Below are positions 10,529 through 21,564 of a stretch of DNA of 64,000 nt, piece by piece. Origin of the DNA: Symbiodinium natans (lineage: Eukaryota; Sar; Dinophyceae; Suessiales; Symbiodiniaceae); assembly GCA_905221605.1 (NCBI GenBank), contig CAJNDS010002671.1, forward strand, positions 81,001-145,000, given 5' to 3'. Under the pieces are notes generated by a model that searched no databases, had not been told where the DNA came from, and saw only the letters and a list, made by a program, of their open reading frames with translations. The position numbers were made by a program, and so were the translations under genes. Position 1 is the stretch's first letter, and each line of letters starts with the position of its first letter.

Positions 10529-11921
10529 AAATATCGCGACGGCTCTCGTGTGGGCGCGCAACCATTGCGGATGACATCTTGTCCTGCGCTCATGCAGAGC
10601 TATGCTTTGATCTGTTCACAACATGGCAGCAGGCGTCTCAGGCCATGTGGGACTTTTGCATGCTGGCATGTGTACGTGGCCACACCACGATCACCGCACT
10701 GACAACACAACCAACTCTACGTGTCAGTTGATATCTTCGCACTGATTGCTTTCGGGATAATCGGTGTCTAGTTTTTTTATTGTGGGATTTGTAGAAGAGC
10801 ACCGCACCCGCGTCTAGATTGGGTTCTAGATGTTGCAGGTCAGCAGATTGCAGTCCTCACCTTTTTCTGGGAACTTGACCAAGCATCCAAAATCACGTTA
10901 GGGACTTTTGGGGCTTGACGTTTCAGATTCGGGCAGACTAGCCCCACCACTGAAGGAAAGGCGTAGGATGGACGTTGAAGAGCTTCCCGTGCGGATGTCA
11001 CTGCGCTGATTTTTCTAGTGAAAAAGAAGGAAGGGCCTGACCACAGATGTATGAAACATCACGTGGATGGCTTCTGAGGCACCCGTCGCTAGTCTGCCTG
11101 AAATGAAAAGATTGAAAGCGGCAGCTAGGATAACTCAGCGAATGTCTCTTTACGGTCTGTAGCGGTGGATGTATATGTATGGCCACCGCTTGTGCATCAC
11201 CTGTTCCATAATGTGACAGGGTCAGCATGACCAGTTTCATAGAACTCATAATGACAACAGTCATGTTTTGCTGTTATGCATTTTTGTTGGTTCATCCCTG
11301 CTTGTGCAGATGCCAACTGAAATCGATGGTGGACGGTGTGACGAAACATGTCGCAGCCGGGGTTTGGTAGATCCCGGTGCCAATACATTAGGTAGAGCGT
11401 GTTGCCTGCCCAGTATCCGTCACCCGAGCAAGTGAGGGCATCCTCTGGGAGTCCTGAACGTGTTTGGGTAAGAATTTGCTGGCAGGCATGTTTGGCACAG
11501 CTTCTCAACATACGTCTTGGACTCACCGGAATGTGAAGTGGGCACCAAGGCCGTGTGCAGTACCCAGTGCCCAAGCACATGACGCCTCTGGGCCCAGAAC
11601 TTCTTGAAGCAGCTCAAACTGAGGAAGAGAAGCAGGCCGGTCCAGTTGCGAAGGTTTTAGAATGTTGTAAAGGATTGATGCCAGAATCGTAGGACGGCGC
11701 TTGTCGGGTCCTCCTGACGCTTTCAGCAGTCTCGGCCCAAAGTTAGTCAAGATAGGCGACCAGAAGCAGCTGCCCAGGTAGTCAAACGTGAAGTGCACAC
11801 ACATATAAGTGCAAGCATTGCTCGAGGATCCGCAGCAGATGTCCGGGGAGTGTTCGTGGCTAGGAGTACCATGTATGTTCAGACGTGGCTCGCATGGTCT
11901 GATTCTGCCCGCTGTCCATGA
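10529..11921. other. No recognisable gene; upstream region of the FkbM gene
   Basis: Open frames are short and mostly on the minus strand (for example 11197-11580 and 11523-11939), without recognisable domains. The last few hundred bases probably hold the 5' untranslated region of the gene at 11922. I searched by eye for the dinoflagellate spliced-leader relict and did not see it. Confidence 0.4.
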
Positions 11922-13451
11922 ATGTGCCAGTGGGTACACTTGGTGACTGTCACCGTGTCTTTGTTTTTCACTTCAGCTTCCGGAGTGATCCAATGGGGTG
12001 ATCCCAGCTGCTGGTCGGGATGGCTAATGCATGAGCTGTGCTGTTATCCGCTCCCGAAAGCAGGCAAGGTCGGGCAGCTTCCGATACAAGAAAATGGCTT
12101 CACACCATGCTGGAATGAGAACCGAAACGTCTCGCGCTGCTGCCGACCTCGAGGCTCCTTTTTCCGGATCAGTCGAGCCATTCCCTCAAGACTCAAGGGC
12201 CTCCTGCAAGGCTGTGATGCACCAACATGGCAAAACTTCATATTCAAGGTCCGGATGACTTCCGGGATATTGTTGTCTCTGGATACCAAGGAGACGAATT
12301 GGTTTCGGTACTATGGTCTCCCGATGTCACGGCGCAAGGTTGCTGGTTCCTGTGTTATTGGCGGGGCAATACATCGTATACTGTGGGACTACTTGTCCTT
12401 GGATGTGTCAGCAGACTCCGGGGAGGCATTAGACGTGCTCACGTTTGCAGATGCGCAGCTCAGACCCTGGGGTGGCCTCTTCAATGCTTTTGGCATGACA
12501 TTAGAGCAGTTGCGCTTCATCCGATCATTGCAGCTACTGCAAAACTACTACACGAACCAACCCGTTCGCAGGAAATTTAAACTGCAACAGTTTCCGTCGA
12601 AATTTACGACCGGTGCCCCGTTGGCTTTTGATTTCGGCGCTTCCGGCGGATTGGACACGGAGTTTTACCTGCACTCCGGCTTGAGGGTCGTTTCCGTCGA
12701 AGGGAACGTCCAGGCACTGCGGAAGCTTCGCTCACGTCTCAGGCGTTTCGAAGACCGCCGGAACTTAACTTTGGTTCATGCTGTGGCGGGTGCAAGCTCC
12801 GCTCCGGAGGTGGCAAAGTTCAGGGTCGATGAGCACCAACCCGAAGTATCTGGATTGTGGGATGGCCGGTCCACCGAGGATGCAAAAGTTGAAGTGGTGC
12901 CACGACGAGCCTGCGGGGCTTTGTATTCTCAATTTGCACGCCGCAGCCGTCGAAGCCGATCCGAGTACGTCAAGATCGATTTGGAAGGGATGGATGTGCC
13001 ATGTCTGGAAAGCCTTCTTCGAAACACAAGCGGGCCGCACCGTGCGCAGCCACAAGCAGCTCTACGGGGCAAAGCGTCGAATTCCAGTGCCAAGTTTCGC
13101 CCGCTTGCCCCGAAATTCGTGTCCATCGAGTTGCCAAGACCCTACTCTTCCGACCTCGTTGAAACGAAGGCCCTGGAAACGGCCAACATGTTGCGCGGCT
13201 TACTGAGAGGTCGCTATTGTGCGGCAAAGCTTTGTCGCCAGCACATCTACAACATAAGATATGTTGAGGGGCTGGGGGTCCTCTCTAGACATGGCTTGGG
13301 TTCATCGGGCCTCTTTGGCAATGCTGCGGTGGATTGGAGAGTTGGGGAGGAATGGAGGCCCTTGGAAGCAGTGCTCGCCGAGATGCCGCAAGCTGGCATG
13401 CTTGGGCTCTTGAGCTTGGATTGGTTTGATCTGCACCTGCGCCACTGCTAG
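11922..13451 (+). CDS. FkbM-family methyltransferase, predicted secreted or luminal, intronless
   Basis: A 509-residue uninterrupted frame from ATG at 11922. Residues 1-21 form a hydrophobic signal-peptide-like start ending ASG. Two Cys clusters follow (CWSGWLMHELCC near residues 30-41, CWNENRNVSRCC near 63-74), an arrangement often placed before FkbM domains in dinoflagellates. The methyltransferase core starts with LAFDFGASGG (D237, G239-G243; the SAM-binding loop of this family, normally DxGANxG). It continues with VVSVEGN (E260, the acidic residue expected to hold the SAM ribose) and the family hallmark EYVKIDLEGMD (D353, E355). A later FVSIELP strand fits the last sheet of the fold. The usual reaction is O-methylation of a sugar or similar acceptor with SAM; the substrate cannot be read from sequence. 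The lack of introns, next to intron-rich genes, suggests a retrogene or an intron-poor family. The minus-strand frames here are shadows. Confidence 0.85.
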   Translation: MCQWVHLVTVTVSLFFTSASGVIQWGDPSCWSGWLMHELCCYPLPKAGKVGQLPIQENGFTPCWNENRNVSRCCRPRGSFFRISRAIPSRLKGLLQGCDAPTWQNFIFKVRMTSGILLSLDTKETNWFRYYGLPMSRRKVAGSCVIGGAIHRILWDYLSLDVSADSGEALDVLTFADAQLRPWGGLFNAFGMTLEQLRFIRSLQLLQNYYTNQPVRRKFKLQQFPSKFTTGAPLAFDFGASGGLDTEFYLHSGLRVVSVEGNVQALRKLRSRLRRFEDRRNLTLVHAVAGASSAPEVAKFRVDEHQPEVSGLWDGRSTEDAKVEVVPRRACGALYSQFARRSRRSRSEYVKIDLEGMDVPCLESLLRNTSGPHRAQPQAALRGKASNSSAKFRPLAPKFVSIELPRPYSSDLVETKALETANMLRGLLRGRYCAAKLCRQHIYNIRYVEGLGVLSRHGLGSSGLFGNAAVDWRVGEEWRPLEAVLAEMPQAGMLGLLSLDWFDLHLRHC

Positions 13452-13751
13452 GAGAAAAAGCACACACACTCTTTCACCAAAAAGGCAGCTGCCCCACAGA
13501 AGCCTGGCCATAACATATGGGAGGCAGCCTTGGACCAAAGAAATGAATGCATTCGGCGTGCTGCCTGGAGGCTTCGCGCAGGGCTTGTTGGGCAGGTGAG
13601 AGTCTGACTGTTGACAAATTGTCTAGCAGGCGTTGGCAGGCGAATCAACCTTGACGTGTGGTACTGTAGCAATTTTCCCCAGCAGCCTAGCAAGACGTGT
13701 CTGCTTTTCCCGTCGTGAGCCGGGAGCATCTTAGTCCATCGCGTGTCGAAG

Positions 13752-16362
13752 GCTTCAGGAGGAGTATGCAGCGGAGGACGTGCAACGTGAAGTCCTTGCC
13801 CTTCGACAGCTGTATCCGTACCAGCAGTGACGTGGCTTGATCAGATTTCTTCCTGTCCGACAGATGTGGAAGGCCCCAGACAGTTTGCTTGCTCGTGCAT
13901 TGTCCAGGAAGAAAAGCATCTTGGCTTTGGAGATGGAGGGAGAGAAGCGGAGGATGCAGGCCAGCGGCAGCCACTTTTTGCCGCTTTTGGAGACCACAAA
14001 GCACAGGCCGGTGCGCATCATCTTTTTCAATTCGATTTTGTGTTTGCAGGAAGAGGATGCAGAGAAGGCTGTGTGCACTCATCTGCCGATGCACGATTAG
14101 GTCACACGATTGCGCAATCTCACAATATCAGCAGGAGCCAGACACCCAAGACATCCAAGACGATGTGCGGCGCTATGTCCAGACGGCCCAGGCTTTGAAG
14201 CACCAGGGCCAGGGGCGCCTCAGAGGGCGATGGGATGCTTTTCGGGATTTTTTCATGTCTCCCTCATGGAGCAGCAAGGGCCTGCCCCAGTTATCTAATT
14301 CATGCAGTGGTGCGCGTAAAGCGTCCAGTCCAAGGTGTGAGGATGCAAGGGCGGAAGCTGCGGTGGATGGGCTGAGTGGAACCGAAGGGCACACCGGGCA
14401 GCCCGTTGTCCCAGAAGGCGGCCGGCAAGAGTCTCAAGAGCACTGTCGCATCTTGCCCGCAAATGCTGGCAAATGCCTGCAATGTGTGGACTGGAGCGGC
14501 TCTCCAGATCTGCAAAGCATGATGTTTATCCAGAGGGTAGCTCCGTACCTTGACCAGTCATTGGGCGTGGGCGGTGGCACATGTCAGCTTCAGCGAAGGC
14601 GAGGACGGAAACCGTGAGGGAGTGCAAGCTGCACGGAGCCTGGCTTTTGGGGCTATAGCACAGAACGAGATGCATGCGCATGTGCGCCAACATATGAATA
14701 CATCTGCCAACATTTCGAGTTTCCAGCTGTCACTATTCGTGAAACCGGTCGGCCGCATGCTCGCTTGTGTGTTTTTTTGTTGACCGCGCTGTCTCGCTCG
14801 CTGTCTCGCTTGCTGCCTGTGTGTCTGTGTGTCCGTGGGTCGCTGTCTGTGGGGGTGAGGTTGTGAGGGTGTGAGGGTTTGAGGGTGTGAGGGTTTGAGG
14901 GTGTGAGGGTGTGCGGGTGTGTGGGTGTGTGCTTGTGCGTGTTCGTGTTCGTGCACGCTCTCGCGCGAGTGCGTGCGAGTGAGTGCGTGCGTGTGTTTCG
15001 CGTGCGCGCAGTGGTGTGTGCGCGATTGCGCGGGTGTGCGGTTGCGTTCGTGGCGGTGTGCGTGGTTGTGTGCGTGATTGCGTGTGTGGTTGCGTGCATG
15101 GTTGTGGCTTCGTGTGAATGATCTCGGTGCCGGCTTCTGCCTTGCACGACCCAGGCTTCTCAAAATGATGGTGCCAAGGTCCGGTCAGTTGAAGAGGTGG
15201 CAAGCTGCATAGCTCAAGGAACGTGCTTCGAAGATCATCTAATATCACAGACGTAGGAGCTCCGCTTTCACTGTCGAGCTGGCCTGGCAGCTGTGCAGCG
15301 GCCCCTTGCCCCAAAGTGGTTTGATCTTCTGTAGTTTCTGTGCTTGGTGTTCGCGGGTTGCAGATCTTGGACTAATGAGGCAAGTTGCTCAGCACTCCTA
15401 CGAAGATGGTGATTGCAAGCCGGAAGGCCAGCCTGCAGACTCGCCGAGTATGTTGGCCACCGTGTGCCAACAGTAGAACATAGAATCTTCAACTTCTCAG
15501 TTGAAAGTTATAGGGGCCAGCTGAAACGCCTGCCCAACAAGTCGACACTGTGTGCAACTGTCATAGACATGGACATATTCTCTCCCGCGTGAGAAGACTT
15601 AGAAGGCTTGTGCCTCCTTGTACCGCAGGCTCAACCCTTGCTCTGCTGCCGCGGAGTCATCCATCCGCTCTAGCGGGCGCTCTGGCGATGTGCGCAGCTT
15701 GGCCCGCACTGGTGCAACTTTTGTTGTGCAGTGCTTTGTCTGCTTGAGCCTGCGCTTCAAAAGAGACTCTTTTAAGGAGGAGGATGCCATTGCTTCAGCT
15801 ATGGCTGGTGCACGAGAAGCTCACTTGGCCCAGCTGCGGAAGCAGGCAGAGCGGATGTTTAGAAGGGGGAAGAGCCTTCTGTATCTGTGGCCCTCTGTTC
15901 CATTTGCTTTTTTTCTTGCTTTCTCTCTCTCTCTCTCTCTCCCTTCTCTATTTGTCTTTCTCCTGCTTTGACACGTAGAACGACCCAACAGAAGGTTCTC
16001 ACCGAGGCGAGGCGTAGAGGCTCAAAAAGCATGCGGCTCAAAAGCTCACTTGGCTGGAAGGCCCCGCTAAGACACGTGGTGTTTGAAAATCTTGTCTTGA
16101 ACTTGTCGTAGCTTCATGGCAGCGGACGCTGCCAATGCCGCTTCCAAAGCGAAGCCGGGTGCAACAAGCCTTCACATGTCTCCTGTAGCTGTGCCCCATT
16201 GTACGCCTTTGATCACTAAGCAAGCAGGAAGCTTCATTCCAGGCCTCTACTCATAGACCGCGGGGTCATGGGGTTGGCATCTAGTTAGTCGGCCTGCTTC
16301 AGGAGAAGATCTTGTCGCACGCGTTGCAGCCACTGGAGCAGTCGGAGGATGAAGGAGAAGAG
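13752..16362 (+). CDS. Candidate multi-exon gene of unknown function (exon fragments)
   Basis: Several short segments read like helical, charged protein and abut AG acceptors. (1) 13752-13826, reading LQEEYAAEDVQREVLALRQ, after an aag acceptor and before gtgacg. (2) About 14153-14250, DDVRRYVQTAQALKHQ then RLRGRWDAFRDFF. (3) About 15777-15883, EEDAIASAMAGAREAHLAQL then RKQAERMFRRGKS. (4) 16330-16362, PLEQSEDEGEE, between cag and gtgcag. No known domain is recognised. Whether all four belong to one gene is inference from strand and spacing. A GT-rich satellite lies between segments 2 and 3, presumably in an intron. Confidence 0.35.
14815..15115. repeat. GT-rich low-complexity tract
   Basis: Degenerate runs of gtgtgagggtttgaggg, passing into tgcgtg/gtgtgcg mixtures. 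The minus-strand frames across it are His/Thr/Arg repeats and are not believable proteins. Confidence 0.8.
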
Positions 16363-19300
16363 GTGCAGGCATCACACGAAGTCCGCCATGCAAGGGCTGG
16401 TTCAGTCGTATCGTGTCGTGTCTATCCATCAGCCATTCATGTTGTGATCGGTTTCAGCTCAGAAGAGTGAGCTCACAAGCCATCGCACTTGGACAACTTG
16501 AAATTTACACAGAGACCCGCCACTGGAGCCAAGCATTCCGCAACGCATCATTTCTTCAGACCCCCGGCTCTCCTGTCGCTTGCTTTGCGCACGAGAACCA
16601 TGCAGAGCTGTCTGACAAGGTGGACGCCAACAGGTCCCTGGCATTGCTGCAGAGACCTGCGGCACTTGGAGTGGATGTCACATGATGCATGAAGCAGACG
16701 ATGGCTGAACAGAATAGAGTCACCACAAAGCTGCACTATGTCGGACAGCTTGTCGTAGCTTGTCGTCGTAGATACGCTGCTTGCCTAGGAAGCCTAACCT
16801 CTTCGGCAACACTGATGCGCAGCCGCTGGACGGCGATTAGCCAGTCGGCCGTCGGCTAGCGAAGATCGGTGCTTGTGTGACGATGCAACCGATGTTTGCG
16901 TCGTACGTGGCAACCCGGCTAGAAGCCAAGGTTCAACAGTGCCTTGCAGAACTTGCCCGCGGTGAAGGCAGCCCGGGATCGAGCCATGCCATTCCCTGAG
17001 TGAGGTGGCAGAATGTGACAGAGTACACCAGAGGCAGAGAACAGCCCACAGTCAGAGAACCATCGCAACTGCACCTTGGATGTCCTGCAGTCCAGTGGGA
17101 ACCATGGAACCAAGGCGGGCCTTGGGCCTTCCCGAGTCCCTGGCGCCCACAGCGGCGCGCATGACCGAGCTCCTCCATGACACCGATGCTGGGAGAAAGT
17201 TAGGCGCAGGGTCATCGGGTAATGGATCGGAACGGGTTGGGCCATGCTTTGGGGCACCCTTGTTTCGATTCACTTCCATCTCAGGACCGCGTAGCGCGGG
17301 CGGCCAACCTTCTGTCAATGAAGCGTTTGCGCTGCCTGGCAGCACGAAAGCTTTGCTGCGGCTGGTTCGAGCTCTGTCTCCTCTCACTGTCACCGCTTTT
17401 GGTGCTCCAGAACTTGTTTCACTTCGCCAGCAAGGGCTCATTGCCTCGCCGCATCCCTCCATCAACAGCCGCTTGGCTCTGTAAAGCCACGACAGGGTGT
17501 GACGCATCTGCTCATCTGCCACTTGCCTTCCACCCCCTGCAGGTCAGGCAGCAGAGGCTCTACGCAGCCGAGGGGTTTTGGTAGGAAGCTCGGCCACATG
17601 GTTCTTCGGAATGGAGGCTCGGGGTGCCGTGCGATGGAGACTTGCAGGAAATGGGTTACATGGGTTAGATGGACAGCTGCTCGGCACCAGGGCATTCAGC
17701 ATCAGTTCCCGTTGGTGCTGGAGGAGTCTTTGCGCTGCCCCCCCACCCCCCTCCCCCCCCTTCTCTTGAAGTTTGTGCATCTGACAAGCTTCTTGCCAGG
17801 AACTGAGCAAGGCGGCGAACGCAGGTGCCTTGAACCACTGGTTTGGAGGTGGGGACCTGCTTGTGCAGGCTTTTTGAGTTCGTTTGTGTTGTGGGATGAT
17901 GTGGATTCCCGTGGTCTTTCGTAATCGCACAGCCATTCTTGACCCATGGCACAGAAGCCTTTGCTGAAGGTCCTCGGGCTGGTCGCTATGCGGTTGTCAC
18001 TACAGAGGACATCCATGGACATGAACATGTGTTGCTGCACGGCTTGACGGCTAGCGGGTTGTTTCGTCTCCCATGCTTGTCTGTGTTGTCAGACAACCTG
18101 GCATGAAGCACGTATCAAAAAAGCAAGTTCTCGTAAAATTCATCTGTGTGGAACTGTGCTGAGGCATACATCGATTGTTCTGGCTGGTGTCGCAGCCATT
18201 CGTCTCGAGCCTTGCTCTGGTGTGCTGTTTTCATTGTTTCCTTACTGGTAGCTGTTCCGCTCGACATGCCCTCCGTCGAGCAGCTTGCGAAACTCGTCTC
18301 CGTCCCCCGGCCGTCCCCCGGGGCACATGATAAACTTAGCTTGTGGGGGGAAGCTTCAAAGATTTTCAATGGCGTTGTTGGGCCAGCTTCTGGCACTCCA
18401 ACAGGAGAGCACAAGGAAACCCGAGAATCAAGCAGTAGCTGGAGCGGATCACGACTAATTACAACAAGTTGCACGACCAGGCGAAAAGCAGCCGGCCGAG
18501 AGTTCCGATTTCCTCCCTTGAGTTAAGTGAGCATGCAGCTTATGCCTGAATGACTGCCCGGAGAGGGCGTGGACAAGGACCAGTGGCTGCCGGAGATACA
18601 GAACAGTACAGGATGGCCTCGCATAGGGAGGCTTTGAAAATGCTGAGTCCGCATCGCGCAGGCCATAAGTGGTAGCTTCACCATGCTGTTGGTCACCTTT
18701 GGGCACGTGCGTCTCCAAACGCGGTCTCCATTGGTTCGATACAATTGGAACTGCATTTACAGATGTGGCCCAGCGCGCTTTGCGGGCCTCCATACGATCC
18801 CAGATGAGTTCTGTGCTGAGGAGACGACACGAAATTTGACGACTCTCATCGCTAACGCGTTGATGAAGGTGAGCAGGAATGTCTTGGTATGGCATCGTCG
18901 TGAAGCCAGGTCAGCAGCGTGACCTAGAGAAGCGCTGACACTGACCAGCGAGCGAAAAGTCTGTCCCAGAGGTGTGCCGAATTGCAGTTGACTCAACATG
19001 TTGACATGCCAAGACTCTTGAGGAGCTCTGGCAATGGGGGATGATGAATGTCTTCCAGACGCTGCACTTCCTACAGGTGCGGAGTGCGCAAGAGAGCTTG
19101 TGAGCAACCTGGTTAAGTCTTGTTTCCTTCGTGTCCTTCGCTTCATAGTTTCCAGAACATTCAGAACTCGTCGCAAGCATGAGAGGACCAGCTGCAGATG
19201 GTCTTGGATCAGATGGGGGAGGAAGGCCGTCGACTCCGTGAAAGCCTCGGAGATAGCAGAGATAGCAGAGACATAGCAACGCGCCGGCCCACAGAGCACT

Positions 19301-19878
19301 TCCACGATACTCCCTTTCTCTGCATGCCCTGCATGCTGAGGCGTTGAGCAGCAGGCCTTGATCAGCTGCCCGGCTTGCCAGCAAGTGCAGCAGTCCGCAT
19401 CACGTCAAAGTTGTCCAAGCTCGCCTTGTGTGTGCAATCGGTCTCTATCTCTCTCTTGCCTTTGTTGTTGCATCTGCCCATGCCTTAGGCTTCCACGGCA
19501 AAGGCCAGCAGCTGCCACCCTGGGAGGCAAGGTATGGCCGTGCAGCGAGATCTGGCGACTGTAGGTCCTGTAGGGGCAGTGGCCGAGCCATCCGAGTCTC
19601 TGATTCGTGCGGCTTTCGCTTTCAGTGAAAGTGACTTGCAGCGTCCAAGATGGGGTTTCGGATCTTTTGACGTGTAAAACTCTGAATGTGCGTCCACATG
19701 TTTCACATGTTTCCGCGCTTGATGCGTGTTGCCCTCCCCCCTTGTAGCAGGACGGTGCCGGTCGTCGAAGTCGCCGAGTGAGCTTGGTGTGACTTGGCAC
19801 GCGCCATTTAGGCTACAAGCTTCCGCAGACACTTTTTGCATGACTGTGGGTAGGCAGTTGTTCTCCAAAACGATTCTT
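16363..19878. other. No recognisable gene
   Basis: Open frames up to about 180 codons occur on both strands (for example 17005-17484 +, 18757-19305 -) but none shows a known domain. A stretch at about 19183-19260 on + reads EDQLQMVLDQMGEEGRRLRE, which looks like a coiled-coil exon and could be an upstream exon of the channel gene, but the opposite strand is also open there. Short runs of C occur at 17740-17760. Confidence 0.4.
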
Positions 19879-20866
19879 GAGCGAGGTGGCATCCAAGCTA
19901 CAGCCACCGTCGGGTTGCCGAGGGCGGGGCGCTCCGGATCCATCCAGCCCGGCGAGACGGCCGAAAAGGCATCGGTAAGTTGCCCGAAGCGGCTCGACGA
20001 TCCCGCGCGCGTGCTTTGGGGTTTGGCCTTCTGCTAGGCAACGAGACACTGGACCTTCCAGGTGGAGGAGGCAGTTGGGCGGCTTGGCACGGAGCAGATG
20101 GCAGAGCCACGCTTGTGAAGTCCCCCTTCGAAGTTAAGGCAGTATTTCGGACAGTGGATTTTCGACAGGAAGTGACCAAGGCCGGCTCGTAAAGCCCGAA
20201 GCTGTTTTGCGAAGCGAACTCAGACGTTTCACAAGTTGATATTGTGATGATGGCGATGCCGCGATGTGTTTGCCTCTCCGCGGCTCTCAGTGACGTGGAT
20301 CAAACCAGCCCGTTCTTCCTGATGCCATGCCAGCCAATGACCCGGGAAGCGATGCCACGACAGCGGCCGAACCGGCCGAGGTTGAGAAGTGCATTTTGGT
20401 TGGTAGCCAAGTTGTGAAGAATTCCCGAGTGGATGCACTGCAGCCTGTGCATCTTGCGCTGGTACTGGCCCTCCAAGCTTCGGTTCCTCCTGTCGTCTCT
20501 TCCACTGCCACAGGTGCCGCTCTCTGCCGCAGTGCCAGTTGAGCCTCAGAAGCCGGTAGCCTAGAACAGCAGAAGGCCTCGCATGGCCGCGCATTCCTGC
20601 TGCTTGCGAATGCTGCTTCGTTGCCGTCCGTACCCTGCCAAGGATCTCCGCTCCGAAAGCTGGAAGTGAAGTGAGCTCCGAATGCTCACTGGAGTTCAAA
20701 CGCCTGTTGCAGCTGCTGGCAGCGCAACATGCCCACTGCCCAGACTCTTTGCAGGTTCCCAGATTGGTTGATGCAGTCATGCCGAGTCATGCCCTTCCCC
20801 AAGGTGCAGGACATGGCAAAGCTCCGGTCGGAGCTTGCGACCCAAGGCTCCGATGTGGTCAAGGAC
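19879..20866 (+). CDS. Candidate N-terminal exons of the ion channel gene
   Basis: Four segments upstream of the channel look coding and have plausible splice borders. About 19879-19974 reads VGLPRAGRSGSIQPGETAEK and ends at a gtaagt donor. 20062-20114 reads VEEAVGRLGTEQMAEPR, after cag and before gtgaag. About 20690-20730 reads LEFKRLLQLLAAQH before a gc donor. 20810-20866 reads DMAKLRSELATQGSDVV after gtgcag. The last two join in frame into a predicted coiled coil, which fits the N-terminal region of this channel type. The link to the S1 exon at 21565 is inferred from strand and proximity; the joining exons between 20866 and 21565 were not resolved. Confidence 0.4.
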
Positions 20867-21564
20867 TCCAAGGACTAGCCTCCAGAGATCTCCAGAGATC
20901 TCCAGAGCCTCCGTCCCCTGAGCTTTTTTGAATCGCCCGATGAGCATGATGAGCTTGCACTGCATCTCAACCGGAGGAGCCACCACCAAGCTTGACTATA
21001 TCCAGAGCCTCAGCTGCAATTGTGAGTTGCTTGCTTCGTTGTCTTTTACCAGGGCTTTCTTGCTTGACTCCTTGAGGATCGGGGTCCATCAGTAGTGCAC
21101 CACCGCCCGCACCGCGGGAGCCGCCAGTGGCCCGCGAGCCGAGCAACAGGCAGAGAGCTGGATGGATGGAAAGGAATGGTATGCTTTTTGTTATATGCCG
21201 AACAGCTTGACGGGGCAGCAAGTATAATTGGTATGTCCATATGACGAACCCACAGAAAGTTGTACACGCGTACCAGGCCGACGCCTCGGCTTTCGGTTAT
21301 GCCTCCGCAGCGGTTCGACCCCAACAGCCCCCACAGCATGAGGCGCGCCCCAACGCGTTGAAAGGCAATGAAGAATGATTGACCTAGTTGAACTGGTGAT
21401 GCATTCTTTGCGCAGGGACCGGAGTCAAGATGGCAGCCAGGCCAGGTCCACCGAAATCTGCATAGAGAGTCGGCAGAGCCGTTGTCGAGCCATTGTCAGC
21501 CGTCCTGTCAGTAGCCGAAGCGGGTTTTTGCACGAGCAGACGCGGGTCCTTGATGCCCTTGCAG

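Noticed and set aside
9424-10731. Repeat proteins of about 390-420 codons on both strands
   Set aside because: The 42-bp unit is stop-free in every frame, so length alone is no evidence. No preferred frame or supported start. Kept as a finding, not as a gene.
14558-15314. Minus-strand His/Thr/Arg-rich frames up to 201 codons
   Set aside because: By-products of the GT-rich low-complexity tract at 14815-15115.
21301-21330. tRNA B-box-like ggttcgaccccaac
   Set aside because: No matching A box, acceptor stem or cloverleaf could be drawn around it.
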